A DNA stretch of 64,000 nucleotides from CAWFXC01 sp963819735. GTDB taxonomy: Bacteria; Actinomycetota; Acidimicrobiia; IMCC26256; DASPTH01. Both the position numbers and the translations under genes were made by a program. The number at the start of each line of letters is the position of its first letter. Position 1 is the first letter of the stretch. The notes under the pieces are model-generated. The model was given only the letters and a program-made list of their open reading frames with translations, was not told the DNA's origin and did not search any database. Location: contig CAWFXC010000001.1 of NCBI GenBank assembly GCA_963819735.1, forward strand, positions 1,240,001 through 1,304,000. Reading direction: 5' to 3'. Positions 9,122 through 16,652 of this stretch are shown piece after piece.

Positions 9122-10060
9122 ATGGGACTGCACGACCGCACACCGCCGACCGTCGACGAGTACGCCGAGTACCCCAAGCGGTTCTCCAACTGGGGTCGTT
9201 GGGGCGCCGACGACGAGTTGGGCACGCTGAATTTCGTCACGCCGGAGGTGCGGCGCGCCGCGGCCGCGCTGGTGCAACTCGGCGAGTCGGTGTCGTGCAG
9301 CCGCCCGGTCGACACCATGGCCGGACCCGCCAACCCGTACCCGGCGCGGCACATGGTCGCGGTGAACGGCTCGGGCCAGATGTGCGACTACCTCTCGCTG
9401 TTCATCCACGGCATGACCGAGACGCACCTCGACGCGCTCTGCCACCTGTCGGTGCTCGAGGGCGAGACCACGTGGAACGGGAAGACCCTCGACCAGTACG
9501 GCATGCCCACCGACCACACCGGCACGATCGACTACTGGCGCAACGGGATCGTCACTCGTGGGGTGCTCTACGACATCCCGCGGCTGCGGGCGTCGGATTC
9601 CATCGAGCCCGGCGCGCCGGTGCACGGGTGGGAGTTGGCCGACGCCGCCGCCGCCCAGGGCGTCGAACCCCGCCCCGGCGACGCGGTGCTGATCCGCGGT
9701 GGCTTCGGCGCATACTTCGCCGCCCGCGGCGAGCGACCCGGCTTCGGTTCGGCCGCGGGCGTGCACGCGTCGTGCGTCGAGTACCTGTACGAGCAGTCGG
9801 CCTCGATGCTGGTGTGGGACTTCCAGGACGCGCCGGGCGCCGATCAGGGCCTCCCCAACCCGAAGGGCTACCCGGTGCCGCTCCACGTGCACCAGGTCGT
9901 GCTGCCCTACATGGGCATGCCGATCCTCGACAACGCCGACTTCGAGGCGCTCGCCGACGCGTGCGCGCGGGCCGGGCGATGGGAGTTCCAGTTCGTGGTC
10001 GCGCCGTTGGTGATCCCGCGCGGTACCGGTTCGCCGGTGAACCCGCTCGCGATCCTGTAG
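9122..10060 (+). CDS. cyclase family protein (kynurenine-formamidase-like hydrolase)
   Basis: A 312-residue protein of the PF04199 cyclase/formamidase fold, which hydrolyses amide or lactone-like bonds at a metal centre. The metal motif reads HGMTETHLDALCHL, a variant of HxGTHxDxPxH that keeps the second THxD and the last His. PGDAVLIRGGFG and the C-terminal EFQFVVAPLVIPRGTGSPVNP segment are typical. ATG 9122 starts MGLHDRTPP; an in-frame GTG at 9113 is possible. It is divergent from the P450 at 9085 with 36 bases between starts. The role in the pathway is not known. Confidence 0.85.
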   Translation: MGLHDRTPPTVDEYAEYPKRFSNWGRWGADDELGTLNFVTPEVRRAAAALVQLGESVSCSRPVDTMAGPANPYPARHMVAVNGSGQMCDYLSLFIHGMTETHLDALCHLSVLEGETTWNGKTLDQYGMPTDHTGTIDYWRNGIVTRGVLYDIPRLRASDSIEPGAPVHGWELADAAAAQGVEPRPGDAVLIRGGFGAYFAARGERPGFGSAAGVHASCVEYLYEQSASMLVWDFQDAPGADQGLPNPKGYPVPLHVHQVVLPYMGMPILDNADFEALADACARAGRWEFQFVVAPLVIPRGTGSPVNPLAIL

Positions 10061-10064
10061 GTGC

Positions 10065-10092
10065 GTCCGCCGGGCCGAGTACCGGCCGGACC
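10065..10092. terminator. imperfect hairpin between convergent genes
   Basis: GTCCGCCGG at 10065-10073 and CCGGCCGGAC at 10082-10092 pair with one bulged base. The element sits in the 41-base gap between the convergent cyclase and SDR stop codons, so it could stop transcription in both directions. There is no T-run. Confidence 0.35.
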
Positions 10093-10101
10093 GACACCGG
10101 C

Positions 10102-10944
10102 TCAGTCGAAGGCCGGGCTCCGCGGCGCGCGTCGGGCCACGAGATCGTCGGCGCGGTCGGTGATCTGGCGGGCGTAGCTCTCGCGCGTCGGCACGAGGAA
10201 CTGCTCCGCGCGGATGGCGTCGACGACCATCCCGGCCACCGCGTCGGGGTGCAGCCCACCGGCGGTGCTGTCGGTGAGCGCCTGTTCGACGAACGCCGCG
10301 GCGGCAGTCGTCTCCGACGCCAGCGCGGCCGGGCGGTTGCGGCCGGAACTGCCGATCGCCGTCGCCACCAGGCTGGGACACAGTGCCGACACGCGGATCC
10401 GGCTTCCGATCGCGGCCAGGTCGTGGGCAAGGCACTCGGTGGCCGCCATCGCCGCGAACTTCGAGACGTCGTACGGACCGCTGTAGGGCGTCGTGGCGAG
10501 TCCGGCCATCGACACCGTGTTGACGATGTGCGCGTCGGCTTCGGCCGCGAGCATCCGCGGGACGAACGCGCGCACGCCGTGCAGGATCCCGAACAGGTTC
10601 ACGCCGAGCGTCCACTCGAAGTCGGCATCGCCGCACTCCCAGAGGAGTCCGCCCTGGAACACGCCCGCGTTGTTGCACAGGACGTCGACTGCACCGAACA
10701 CCTCGTAGGCGCGGTCGGCCAGCTCCTCGACCGCGGTGAGGCGGGTGACGTCGGTGACCTGCGCGATCACCTGCGCGTCGGCGATGTCGGCGCGTACCAG
10801 CGTCTCGGTCTCGCGCAGGGCAGCATCCTCGACGTCGGCGATGACGACCCGCATGCCCTCGGCGGCGAACCGCCGAGCGAGGCTGCGGCCGATCCCGCTC
10901 GCGGCGCCGGTGACGACCGCGGTACGCCCCCCGAGGTCGTGCAC
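10102..10944 (-). CDS. short-chain dehydrogenase/reductase (SDR)
   Basis: NAD(P)-dependent oxidoreductase, 280 residues. Rossmann motif TGAASGIGRS near the N-terminus, NNAG at the end of beta-4, and the catalytic Ser in TVSMAG followed by YDVSK (Tyr-x3-Lys). I place the start at GTG 10944, two bases after the stop of the upstream acyl-CoA dehydrogenase-like gene, because residues further upstream are not SDR-like. It is the last gene of the five-gene minus-strand operon that begins at 14621, so it probably oxidises a hydroxyl or reduces a ketone in that pathway. Confidence 0.92.
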   Translation of the reverse strand: MHDLGGRTAVVTGAASGIGRSLARRFAAEGMRVVIADVEDAALRETETLVRADIADAQVIAQVTDVTRLTAVEELADRAYEVFGAVDVLCNNAGVFQGGLLWECGDADFEWTLGVNLFGILHGVRAFVPRMLAAEADAHIVNTVSMAGLATTPYSGPYDVSKFAAMAATECLAHDLAAIGSRIRVSALCPSLVATAIGSSGRNRPAALASETTAAAAFVEQALTDSTAGGLHPDAVAGMVVDAIRAEQFLVPTRESYARQITDRADDLVARRAPRSPAFD

Positions 10945-10946
10945 TG

Positions 10947-12083
10947 TCAGCTCGTGCGTTCCAACAGCAGCCGCGCCGTTTCGGTCAACGTGTTGTTGTC
11001 GACCACGAGGTGCTGGGTGGAGGCGTGGATGTCGCGGAAGCACCGCTGGAGCACACCCGGACGCAGGGCGTCGGTGCCCGCGGCGGTGTAGGAGAAGCGG
11101 ACCACGTCGGCGGCGACGCGGGTCGCGTAGGTGGTGGCCTGGCGCAGGCGTTGGCGCTGCTCGACGGTGGGGTCGTTCCCGGCCTCGAGCGTGAGCTGCG
11201 CGTCGGCGAACACCTCGAACACGAAGGCGCGCGCCGCCCGGAGCGCAGCATCGTTCATCGCGTAGTCGTGCCGGAACAGTTGTTGCTCGCGCAGCGGTTC
11301 CGCACCGAGGCGGTGCTTCGTCTGCACGATCCGGGTGAGCTCTTCCAGCGCACGCTTGCCGACCCCCAACGCGAACCCGGCGTGACCCGCCGCGGTGAGC
11401 CCGAGGACGCCCAACCGGTACACGGGCCCACCGCGTTGGGGCGGCGCCTCGATCAGGTTGAACGTGTAGGCCTCACCGACGTCTTGTTCCGGTACCTCGT
11501 AGTCGTAGCTGCCCGTGCCGGCCAGGCCCATGACGTCCCAGTTGCCGAGGAACGTCACCCGGTCGCGCGGCACGAAGAACGCGCGGATCACCGGTGCGCC
11601 GGCAGGCGACATCAGGAGCTCGCCGTCGAGCAGTTCGAGCGCGCCGCCACCGATCCAGCCCGCGTGACCACTGCCGCTGCCGAAGCTGTACTTGCCCGAG
11701 ATCACGAAGTGGTCGTCGACGCGCACCGCGGAACCCCGCGGCGAGAACTGGCCGGCGTGGACCGGCATGGTGGGCCCGCCGAACATGTCCTCGACCGCGT
11801 CGCGACCGGTGTACGCGCCGGCGAACGCGGTGGTGGTGGCGTTGGCGAGCAGGCTCCAACCGGTGGAGCCGTCGGCCCGGCACACCTCTTCATACACCTC
11901 GATCACCGAGGGGAGGTCGGCCTCCTCGCCCCCCAACTCCTTCGGAGCCATGAGCCCGAACAGCCCGGCGCGCTGCAGCGCGTCGACGATGACCGGGGAC
12001 AACGTGGCGTCGGCCTCCGACCGCGCCGCCTCCTGTTCGATGAGTTCGGTGAGGGAACGAGCGCGGCTCAGCAGTTCGGTCAC
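10947..12083 (-). CDS. acyl-CoA dehydrogenase-fold flavoprotein (HsaA-like hydroxylase or dehydrogenase)
   Basis: A 378-residue flavoenzyme. The N-terminal pattern IVDALQRAGLFGLMAPKELG followed by CRADGSTGWSLLANATT, and the C-terminal RDIHASTQHLVVDNN, fit group D flavin monooxygenases such as HsaA better than true acyl-CoA dehydrogenases. In that group the protein uses reduced flavin from a separate reductase to hydroxylate phenolic substrates. I see no flavin reductase next to it, so a dehydrogenase role stays possible. It starts at GTG 12083, 9 bases after the preceding SDR, and is fourth in the operon. Confidence 0.85.
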   Translation of the reverse strand: MTELLSRARSLTELIEQEAARSEADATLSPVIVDALQRAGLFGLMAPKELGGEEADLPSVIEVYEEVCRADGSTGWSLLANATTTAFAGAYTGRDAVEDMFGGPTMPVHAGQFSPRGSAVRVDDHFVISGKYSFGSGSGHAGWIGGGALELLDGELLMSPAGAPVIRAFFVPRDRVTFLGNWDVMGLAGTGSYDYEVPEQDVGEAYTFNLIEAPPQRGGPVYRLGVLGLTAAGHAGFALGVGKRALEELTRIVQTKHRLGAEPLREQQLFRHDYAMNDAALRAARAFVFEVFADAQLTLEAGNDPTVEQRQRLRQATTYATRVAADVVRFSYTAAGTDALRPGVLQRCFRDIHASTQHLVVDNNTLTETARLLLERTS

Positions 12084-12092
12084 GGCGAGAGG

Positions 12093-12977
12093 CTATCGGT
12101 CGGGCTCGACGAGCCGGGCCGGCGGAGTGTTGGTGAAACCGGCGTCGGGCCAGTTGAACCAACCCGACGCCGCAAGCGCGCCGCCGTCGGGATGCAGGGT
12201 CGTGCCGGTGACGTACGACGACAGGTCGGACGCGAGGAACAGCGCGCAGTTGCCGATGTCCTCGTAGGTGCCGGGGCGGCCCATCGGGATCGCGATGCGC
12301 GTCGCCTCGCGGTGGACCGGACCCCAGGGCTCGTAGTGCTCGGGGTCGCCGTCGGTCGTGACGATGCCGGGAGCGGGCATGCCCTCGGTCGGCACCATGT
12401 CGGGCGCGATGTTGTTGACGCGGATCCCGTCCGGCGCGAGCTCGACCGCGATCGTGCGCGCGAATTGGACGACCGCACCCTTCATCGCCGAGTACACCGC
12501 GTAGCCGGGCGCAGCGCGGTGGGCTTCGATCGACGTGACGTTGATGATGCTTCCCCCGTGGCCGGCGGCCCGCATCTGGGTCGCCGCGAGATAGGTGCTG
12601 TGGAGCAGCCACGAGAAGTTGGCGCGCATCAGCGCATCCCAACCTCGGGTGGACGAGTCGACGAAGTTCTGCTTGAACGTTCCTCCCGCGACGTTGACCA
12701 ACACGTCGAGCGGCCCGAAGTGCGTCGTGCCCTGCTCGAAGGCGGCGGTGAGCGCGTCGGCGTCGCGCACGTCGATCGGTACCGCCACCGGGGCCTCGCC
12801 GATGGCGGTGACCATCTGCTCGGTCTCGGCCAGCAGATCTTCATTTCGGTCGCACAGCACGAGGTGCACGCCGGCCCGAGCGAAGTCGAGGGCGACGGCC
12901 CGGCCGAGACCACCACCACCCCCGGCGATCAGCGCGACCTTGCCGTCGAGCCCCGCACGTTCCTCGAGGAATCCCAT
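12093..12977 (-). CDS. short-chain dehydrogenase/reductase (SDR)
   Basis: A 294-residue SDR. Cofactor loop AGGGGGLGRAVA, with VAGG in place of the usual NNAG, and the catalytic pair in YAVYSAMKG (Tyr-x3-Lys). The C-terminal part VTGTTLHPDGGALAASGWFNW is of the FabG/3-hydroxyacyl type. Start ATG 12977 follows AAAGG at a good distance. It is the third gene of the operon, 26 bases after the DUF35 gene and 9 bases before the HsaA-like gene. Probable role: an alcohol/ketone step on a CoA-bound intermediate. Confidence 0.92.
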   Translation of the reverse strand: MGFLEERAGLDGKVALIAGGGGGLGRAVALDFARAGVHLVLCDRNEDLLAETEQMVTAIGEAPVAVPIDVRDADALTAAFEQGTTHFGPLDVLVNVAGGTFKQNFVDSSTRGWDALMRANFSWLLHSTYLAATQMRAAGHGGSIINVTSIEAHRAAPGYAVYSAMKGAVVQFARTIAVELAPDGIRVNNIAPDMVPTEGMPAPGIVTTDGDPEHYEPWGPVHREATRIAIPMGRPGTYEDIGNCALFLASDLSSYVTGTTLHPDGGALAASGWFNWPDAGFTNTPPARLVEPDR

Positions 12978-13003
12978 GTCGGACGACCTTTCGATCCGCG
13001 GGG

Positions 13004-13417
13004 TCAATCCGCAGGGCGGAATCGCAGCAGCGTCATGCCGTCGGCGCCGTGGTCGAACACCGGAAAGACCGGCAGGCCGATCCGGATGGCGTCGGGCGCG
13101 ACGTCGACCAGCGTCGTCGAAACCCGCACGCCCTCGCGGAGCTCGACGATGGCCAGCAGTTGAGGAACCTCGTCGGCGAACGGCGGCGCGGTCGGTTGCG
13201 GAGCGACGGTGAAGCTGAAGACCGTGCCGGCGCCGTCGACGTCGTGCCATGAGATCTGCGCCGACAGGCAATGAGGACACCGCGCGCGGGGGTAGTAGAT
13301 CCACGTGGCGCAGTCGTCGCAGCGCTGGAGCACGACGCGGTCTTCGCCGAGCGCGTCCCAGAACGGCTGCGAGGTCGCGGTGGGCACCGGACGCGGCTTG
13401 GGCATCGGCGGGGCCAC
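13004..13417 (-). CDS. DUF35 / OB-fold zinc-ribbon partner protein
   Basis: A 137-residue protein with an N-terminal rubredoxin-like zinc ribbon (CDDC ... CPHC, about residues 33-50) and a C-terminal OB fold, the PF12172/PF01796 arrangement. Such proteins bind acyl-CoA and work as obligate partners of thiolase-like enzymes; in mycobacterial cholesterol breakdown the DUF35 domain of ChsH2 pairs with Ltp2. Here GTG 13417 lies one base after the stop of the thiolase-like gene, which fits a stoichiometric complex. No catalytic residue is expected in it. Confidence 0.9.
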   Translation of the reverse strand: MAPPMPKPRPVPTATSQPFWDALGEDRVVLQRCDDCATWIYYPRARCPHCLSAQISWHDVDGAGTVFSFTVAPQPTAPPFADEVPQLLAIVELREGVRVSTTLVDVAPDAIRIGLPVFPVFDHGADGMTLLRFRPAD

Positions 13418-13418
13418 G

Positions 13419-14621
13419 TCAGAGCCCCCGCAGGACGAGCGCGACCTGCTCGCTCATCACGCCACCGGTGCCGGTGACGTACGCGGTGTCGTGCCGGCCG
13501 AGTTGGCGCTCCCCCGCCCGGCCCTGGATCTGGCGCACGCCCTCGACCAGGTGCGACGTGCCACCCGACAGCCCGGTCTGCCCGAAACCCAGCTGTCCAC
13601 CGTGGGTGTTGCACGGGAAGTCGCCGCGGTACGACAGATCGTGGTCGCGCACGAAGGCCAGCCCCTTGCCCTCTTCGCAAAAGCCGGAATCCTCGATGGT
13701 GAGCAGCGCGGTGATGGTGTAGCAGTCGTAGAGCTGCACCATGTCGACGTCGCCCGGAGCCATCCCCGCCATCGCGAACGTGCGCGCGGCTGCTTCGCGC
13801 ACCGGGGTGTGCGGCATCGCGGTCGCGTACGTGGGGGTCTTGTGTGTGAGGCGCTCGCCGAAGCCGAGGATCGAGACCCCGCGGTGTGGGAGTCGACGGG
13901 CGCGTTCGGCGGTGGCGACGACGAACGCGGCACCGCCGAAGCAGGGCATCACGATCTCGAGGAGGTGGAGCGGTTCGGCGATGACCCGCGAGTCGAGCAC
14001 GTCGTCGATCGTGATCGGGCTGCCGAAGAACACCGCGTCGCGGTTCGCGCACGCATTGACCCGCTGGTCGACCGCGATCTTCGCCCGCGCGCGCTCGTCC
14101 CATCCGTAGAGGTCGTGGTACCGCTGCGCGTACATCGCGTAGCCGCCGTTCTGCGCCACGTGGCCGTAGGGGATCTCGAACTCGGCCTGCGGCGATCCCC
14201 ATTCGTTGCTCGACGCGCCGAGCACCGCGCGGTCGGACCCGGCGCGCGGCACCGGCGACGGCGGACGCGGTTGGCCCACGGTCGCGCACACCACCACCTC
14301 GCAGAGCCCGAGCTCGATGGCCGCCGCGGCGCGCCACGCCATGGCTGCCGCGGTCGCCCCGCCGAGATCGGTCCGTTCGGCGAAGTTCACCGACCACCCG
14401 CAGTACTCGGCCACGGTCGCGGGGACGAACAGCGACGCTTCGGCGATGTCGCTGGCGCAGATGATCCCGTCGACCTCACCGGCGTCGATTCCGGCATCGA
14501 CCAGCGCCTCGGCCGCGAGGTCGGCCCACTGCTCGATCGTCAGCTTCGGGGTGCCGGAGAACTTCCGCTCGGAGCGGCGTTCCGTGAACCCGACGATGCA
14601 CGCATCGCCCCGCAATCCCAT
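13419..14621 (-). CDS. thiolase-like lipid-transfer protein (SCP2-thiolase/Ltp type)
   Basis: A 400-residue thiolase-fold protein and the first gene of the operon. Start ATG 14621 (MGLRGDACIVGFTERRSERK) follows a strong GAGGGGG site. I see the C-terminal region CNTHGGQLGFGQTGLSGG and YVTGTGGVMSEQ, which align with the SCP2-thiolase family, and QLYDCYTITALLTIEDSGFC in the middle. The N-terminal nucleophile loop reads ASDIAEASLF and lacks the expected Cys, so acyl transfer is unlikely. With the adjacent DUF35 protein the best guess is an aldol-lyase (retro-aldolase) as in steroid side-chain loss, or another CoA-bound C-C cleavage. The substrate is inferred only. Confidence 0.88.
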   Translation of the reverse strand: MGLRGDACIVGFTERRSERKFSGTPKLTIEQWADLAAEALVDAGIDAGEVDGIICASDIAEASLFVPATVAEYCGWSVNFAERTDLGGATAAAMAWRAAAAIELGLCEVVVCATVGQPRPPSPVPRAGSDRAVLGASSNEWGSPQAEFEIPYGHVAQNGGYAMYAQRYHDLYGWDERARAKIAVDQRVNACANRDAVFFGSPITIDDVLDSRVIAEPLHLLEIVMPCFGGAAFVVATAERARRLPHRGVSILGFGERLTHKTPTYATAMPHTPVREAAARTFAMAGMAPGDVDMVQLYDCYTITALLTIEDSGFCEEGKGLAFVRDHDLSYRGDFPCNTHGGQLGFGQTGLSGGTSHLVEGVRQIQGRAGERQLGRHDTAYVTGTGGVMSEQVALVLRGL

Positions 14622-14671
14622 CGGTGATCCCCCTCGAGCTCCGACCCGCAATGTAACGGCGGATCGCACAT

Positions 14672-14700
14672 CGCCGCCCGTTCAGGGCCCCCGGGCGGCG
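14672..14700. promoter_or_regulatory. 9-bp inverted repeat between divergent genes
   Basis: CGCCGCCCG at 14672-14680 and CGGGCGGCG at 14692-14700 with an 11-base spacer. It lies in the divergent gap between the thiolase-like operon and the FecR-domain gene, 51 bases from the operon start. It could be an operator for the catabolic operon or an RNA hairpin in its leader. Only the symmetry is seen. Confidence 0.35.
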
Positions 14701-14804
14701 TCCGGACCGAGGGGGTCCGCCGGTGGAGTACGGTTTTTGCGGGGCAGTCAGGCACCGCGATGGGTCACTCGAATACGGCCACGGGCAGCTCGAGGAGCGC
14801 GCAC

Positions 14805-16313
14805 GTGGTCACGCAGACCACCAGGACGCCCTCCGCCAGGACCACGCGCTACCGCGTCGGTGCTTCGGTGCTCGGGTTCACCCTGCTCGTGATCGGGGTC
14901 GTGAGCTTCCGCGTCGCCGGGAGCTCCGCGCCGACGCGGTCGCCGATCGCGCGCGCCGCGAGCACCACCGCGAGCACCACCGCGCTGGCGACGCTCGACG
15001 TCCGCGCTGCGCACGTCGCCATCCGCAGGTCCGGCACCCCGGAGTACCGCGCGGCGAAGAACGGGCAGCGCCTCCGGCAGGGTGACACGCTGCGCACCGA
15101 CACCAGCGGGAGTGCCGAGATCGACTACACCGACGGCTCCCTGACCCGACTCGGCCCGGCCACCGAGTTCACGCTCACCCGCCTCACCGACGAGCGGGGT
15201 GGCCGACAGACGCTCGGCACGCTCACCGCCGGCGAAACGTGGAACCGCGCGGCCAAGGTTTCGGAGACCGGATCGTTCGAGGTCACCGCCGGGCGCACGA
15301 CGGCCGCGGTGGAAGGCACCGCGTTCGCGTTCAGTTGTTCCGGGCCGGAATCGGCGCGCGTGTGCGCGGTCATCGACGTCGTCGACAACGTGAAGGTGAT
15401 GACGACCGACGGCGCCCTGGTCGAGCTCACGCCCGGTACCAGCGTGACCGCCGTCAACGACGCGCTGGGCCCGCCGACGCACCTCAGCTATGCCGACCTG
15501 GTCGGCAATCCCTTCATCGCCGCCAACCTCCAACTCGACCACCAGCTCGGCAAGGGCAACGGCCTCGGCGACATCCCGGGGACACCGGAACCGTCGGGGA
15601 CGACCGGCGGCAGCTCCGACTCGACCGCGACGACCACGACGCTGCTTCCCGCGACCAACTTCCCGAACGCCAACTCGTCGTCGCGCACGGTGCCGTCGAC
15701 CACGACCCTCGCGCCGGGCACGACGACCACCACCCCCGGCACCACCACGACGACCACCACGACAACGACGACGACGGCACCCCTCGCCGCGCCCGTGTGC
15801 CGCAACGGTGGCTACCTCAGCCGGGTCGGCGCGCAGGGACAGACGTTCCGGACCGAGCAGGACTGCGTGACCTTCGTCGTGGGCGGCGGCACGTTCGCGA
15901 GCGGCATCATCGTGCCTGCGGGACGGACCGCCACCTTCACCGGTGCGCGCTTCGACGCGTGCGACGTCCTGAGCTACGGCTACGAGCTCGATCTCGACCC
16001 GGTCACGTCGGTGACGCTCGGGAGCAAGCCGCAGGGCTGCGCCAACGTCGCGGTACCGAACCAGACCATCGGACCCTTCGACCACGCGGTCCTGATCCGG
16101 GTGTTCCTGCTCGATACCGGTTGGCCGTCGCAGTCGGCGGTGTGCGGGGACACGTTCTTCTCCGACGGCAACCACGCGCTGGTGACCGGATCCGGCCCCT
16201 GGCGGGTCGACCTCATGGACAGCGGCGTGTGCACCTCGGCGACGAACGACCCCCGCCCGGTTCCCGCACCCGGCCAGGCCGACCTCGACCTGTCGATCGT
16301 GCTCTCCCCCTGA
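14805..16313 (+). CDS. membrane-anchored FecR-domain protein with Thr-rich linker
   Basis: About 502 residues. An N-terminal anchor (VGASVLGFTLLVIGVVSF) is followed by a FecR-like beta domain with LRQGDTLRTDTSGSAEIDYT and TAAVEGTAFAFSC, a linker of almost pure Thr/Pro (near residues 300-325), and a C-terminal Cys-containing beta domain of unknown type. FecR domains usually sense or scaffold at the cell surface; no TonB system or sigma gene is adjacent, so an envelope structural role is as likely. GTG 14805 has GAGGAG seven bases upstream; an in-frame ATG at 14760 would add 15 residues and lacks a good site. Confidence 0.8.
   Translation: MVTQTTRTPSARTTRYRVGASVLGFTLLVIGVVSFRVAGSSAPTRSPIARAASTTASTTALATLDVRAAHVAIRRSGTPEYRAAKNGQRLRQGDTLRTDTSGSAEIDYTDGSLTRLGPATEFTLTRLTDERGGRQTLGTLTAGETWNRAAKVSETGSFEVTAGRTTAAVEGTAFAFSCSGPESARVCAVIDVVDNVKVMTTDGALVELTPGTSVTAVNDALGPPTHLSYADLVGNPFIAANLQLDHQLGKGNGLGDIPGTPEPSGTTGGSSDSTATTTTLLPATNFPNANSSSRTVPSTTTLAPGTTTTTPGTTTTTTTTTTTTAPLAAPVCRNGGYLSRVGAQGQTFRTEQDCVTFVVGGGTFASGIIVPAGRTATFTGARFDACDVLSYGYELDLDPVTSVTLGSKPQGCANVAVPNQTIGPFDHAVLIRVFLLDTGWPSQSAVCGDTFFSDGNHALVTGSGPWRVDLMDSGVCTSATNDPRPVPAPGQADLDLSIVLSP
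15718..15779 (+). repeat. ACN-rich low-complexity tract (poly-Thr linker)
   Basis: Run of ACC/ACG/ACA codons encoding two blocks of consecutive Thr separated by Pro-Gly inside the FecR-domain protein. Such tracts are typical extended, often glycosylated, cell-wall-spanning linkers and are prone to length change. Confidence 0.8.
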
Positions 16314-16332
16314 CCGCGTGACGCCCTGAAAT

Positions 16333-16377
16333 TCGCGGGCCCGATCGCTCGACGAACATGACGCGCCCGGCCCGCGA
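16333..16377 (+). terminator. long-loop hairpin after the FecR gene
   Basis: Perfect 9-bp inverted repeat TCGCGGGCC (16333-16341) and GGCCCGCGA (16369-16377) with a 27-base loop, starting 20 bases after the FecR stop codon. It is a plausible terminator, without a T-run. Confidence 0.45.
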
Positions 16378-16652
16378 GGACTAGACATCAAGGAAGCGCC
16401 CACGGGGTACGACCCTTGTGGCGCCTCGACCGAAATCCGCGAAACTGGGGGTCTCGGTCAAAGCGTACAAACTTCCGACTCGTTGCGAATCGAAGGTCGT
16501 CAGCGCATGGGTGTTGCAGCAGTCACGGGTCGCCGGGGACGGTCGGGATGATCCGGGAGATGCTGCTGCTGGCCATCGGGAGTTGCGGTTGGCTCGCGGC
16601 CGGCGCGTTCCTCGTGGCGACCCGCCACCGCGACGTGCCCGCGCCGGCGAGC
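16378..16652. other. non-coding gap, no supported gene
   Basis: About 275 bases between the FecR hairpin and the convergent flavin oxidoreductase. A plus-strand frame from ATG 16548 (MIREMLLLAIGSCGWLAAGA) looks like a short membrane segment, but it runs on antisense into the oxidoreductase gene and has no clear ribosome site, so I do not call it. A weak GACCGA/TCGGTC repeat (16428-16459) is also present. Confidence 0.4.

Noticed and set aside
15718..15779. Tract of short repeats considered as a CRISPR or other array
   Set aside because: It is a Thr-codon run within a coding frame, with no spacers.
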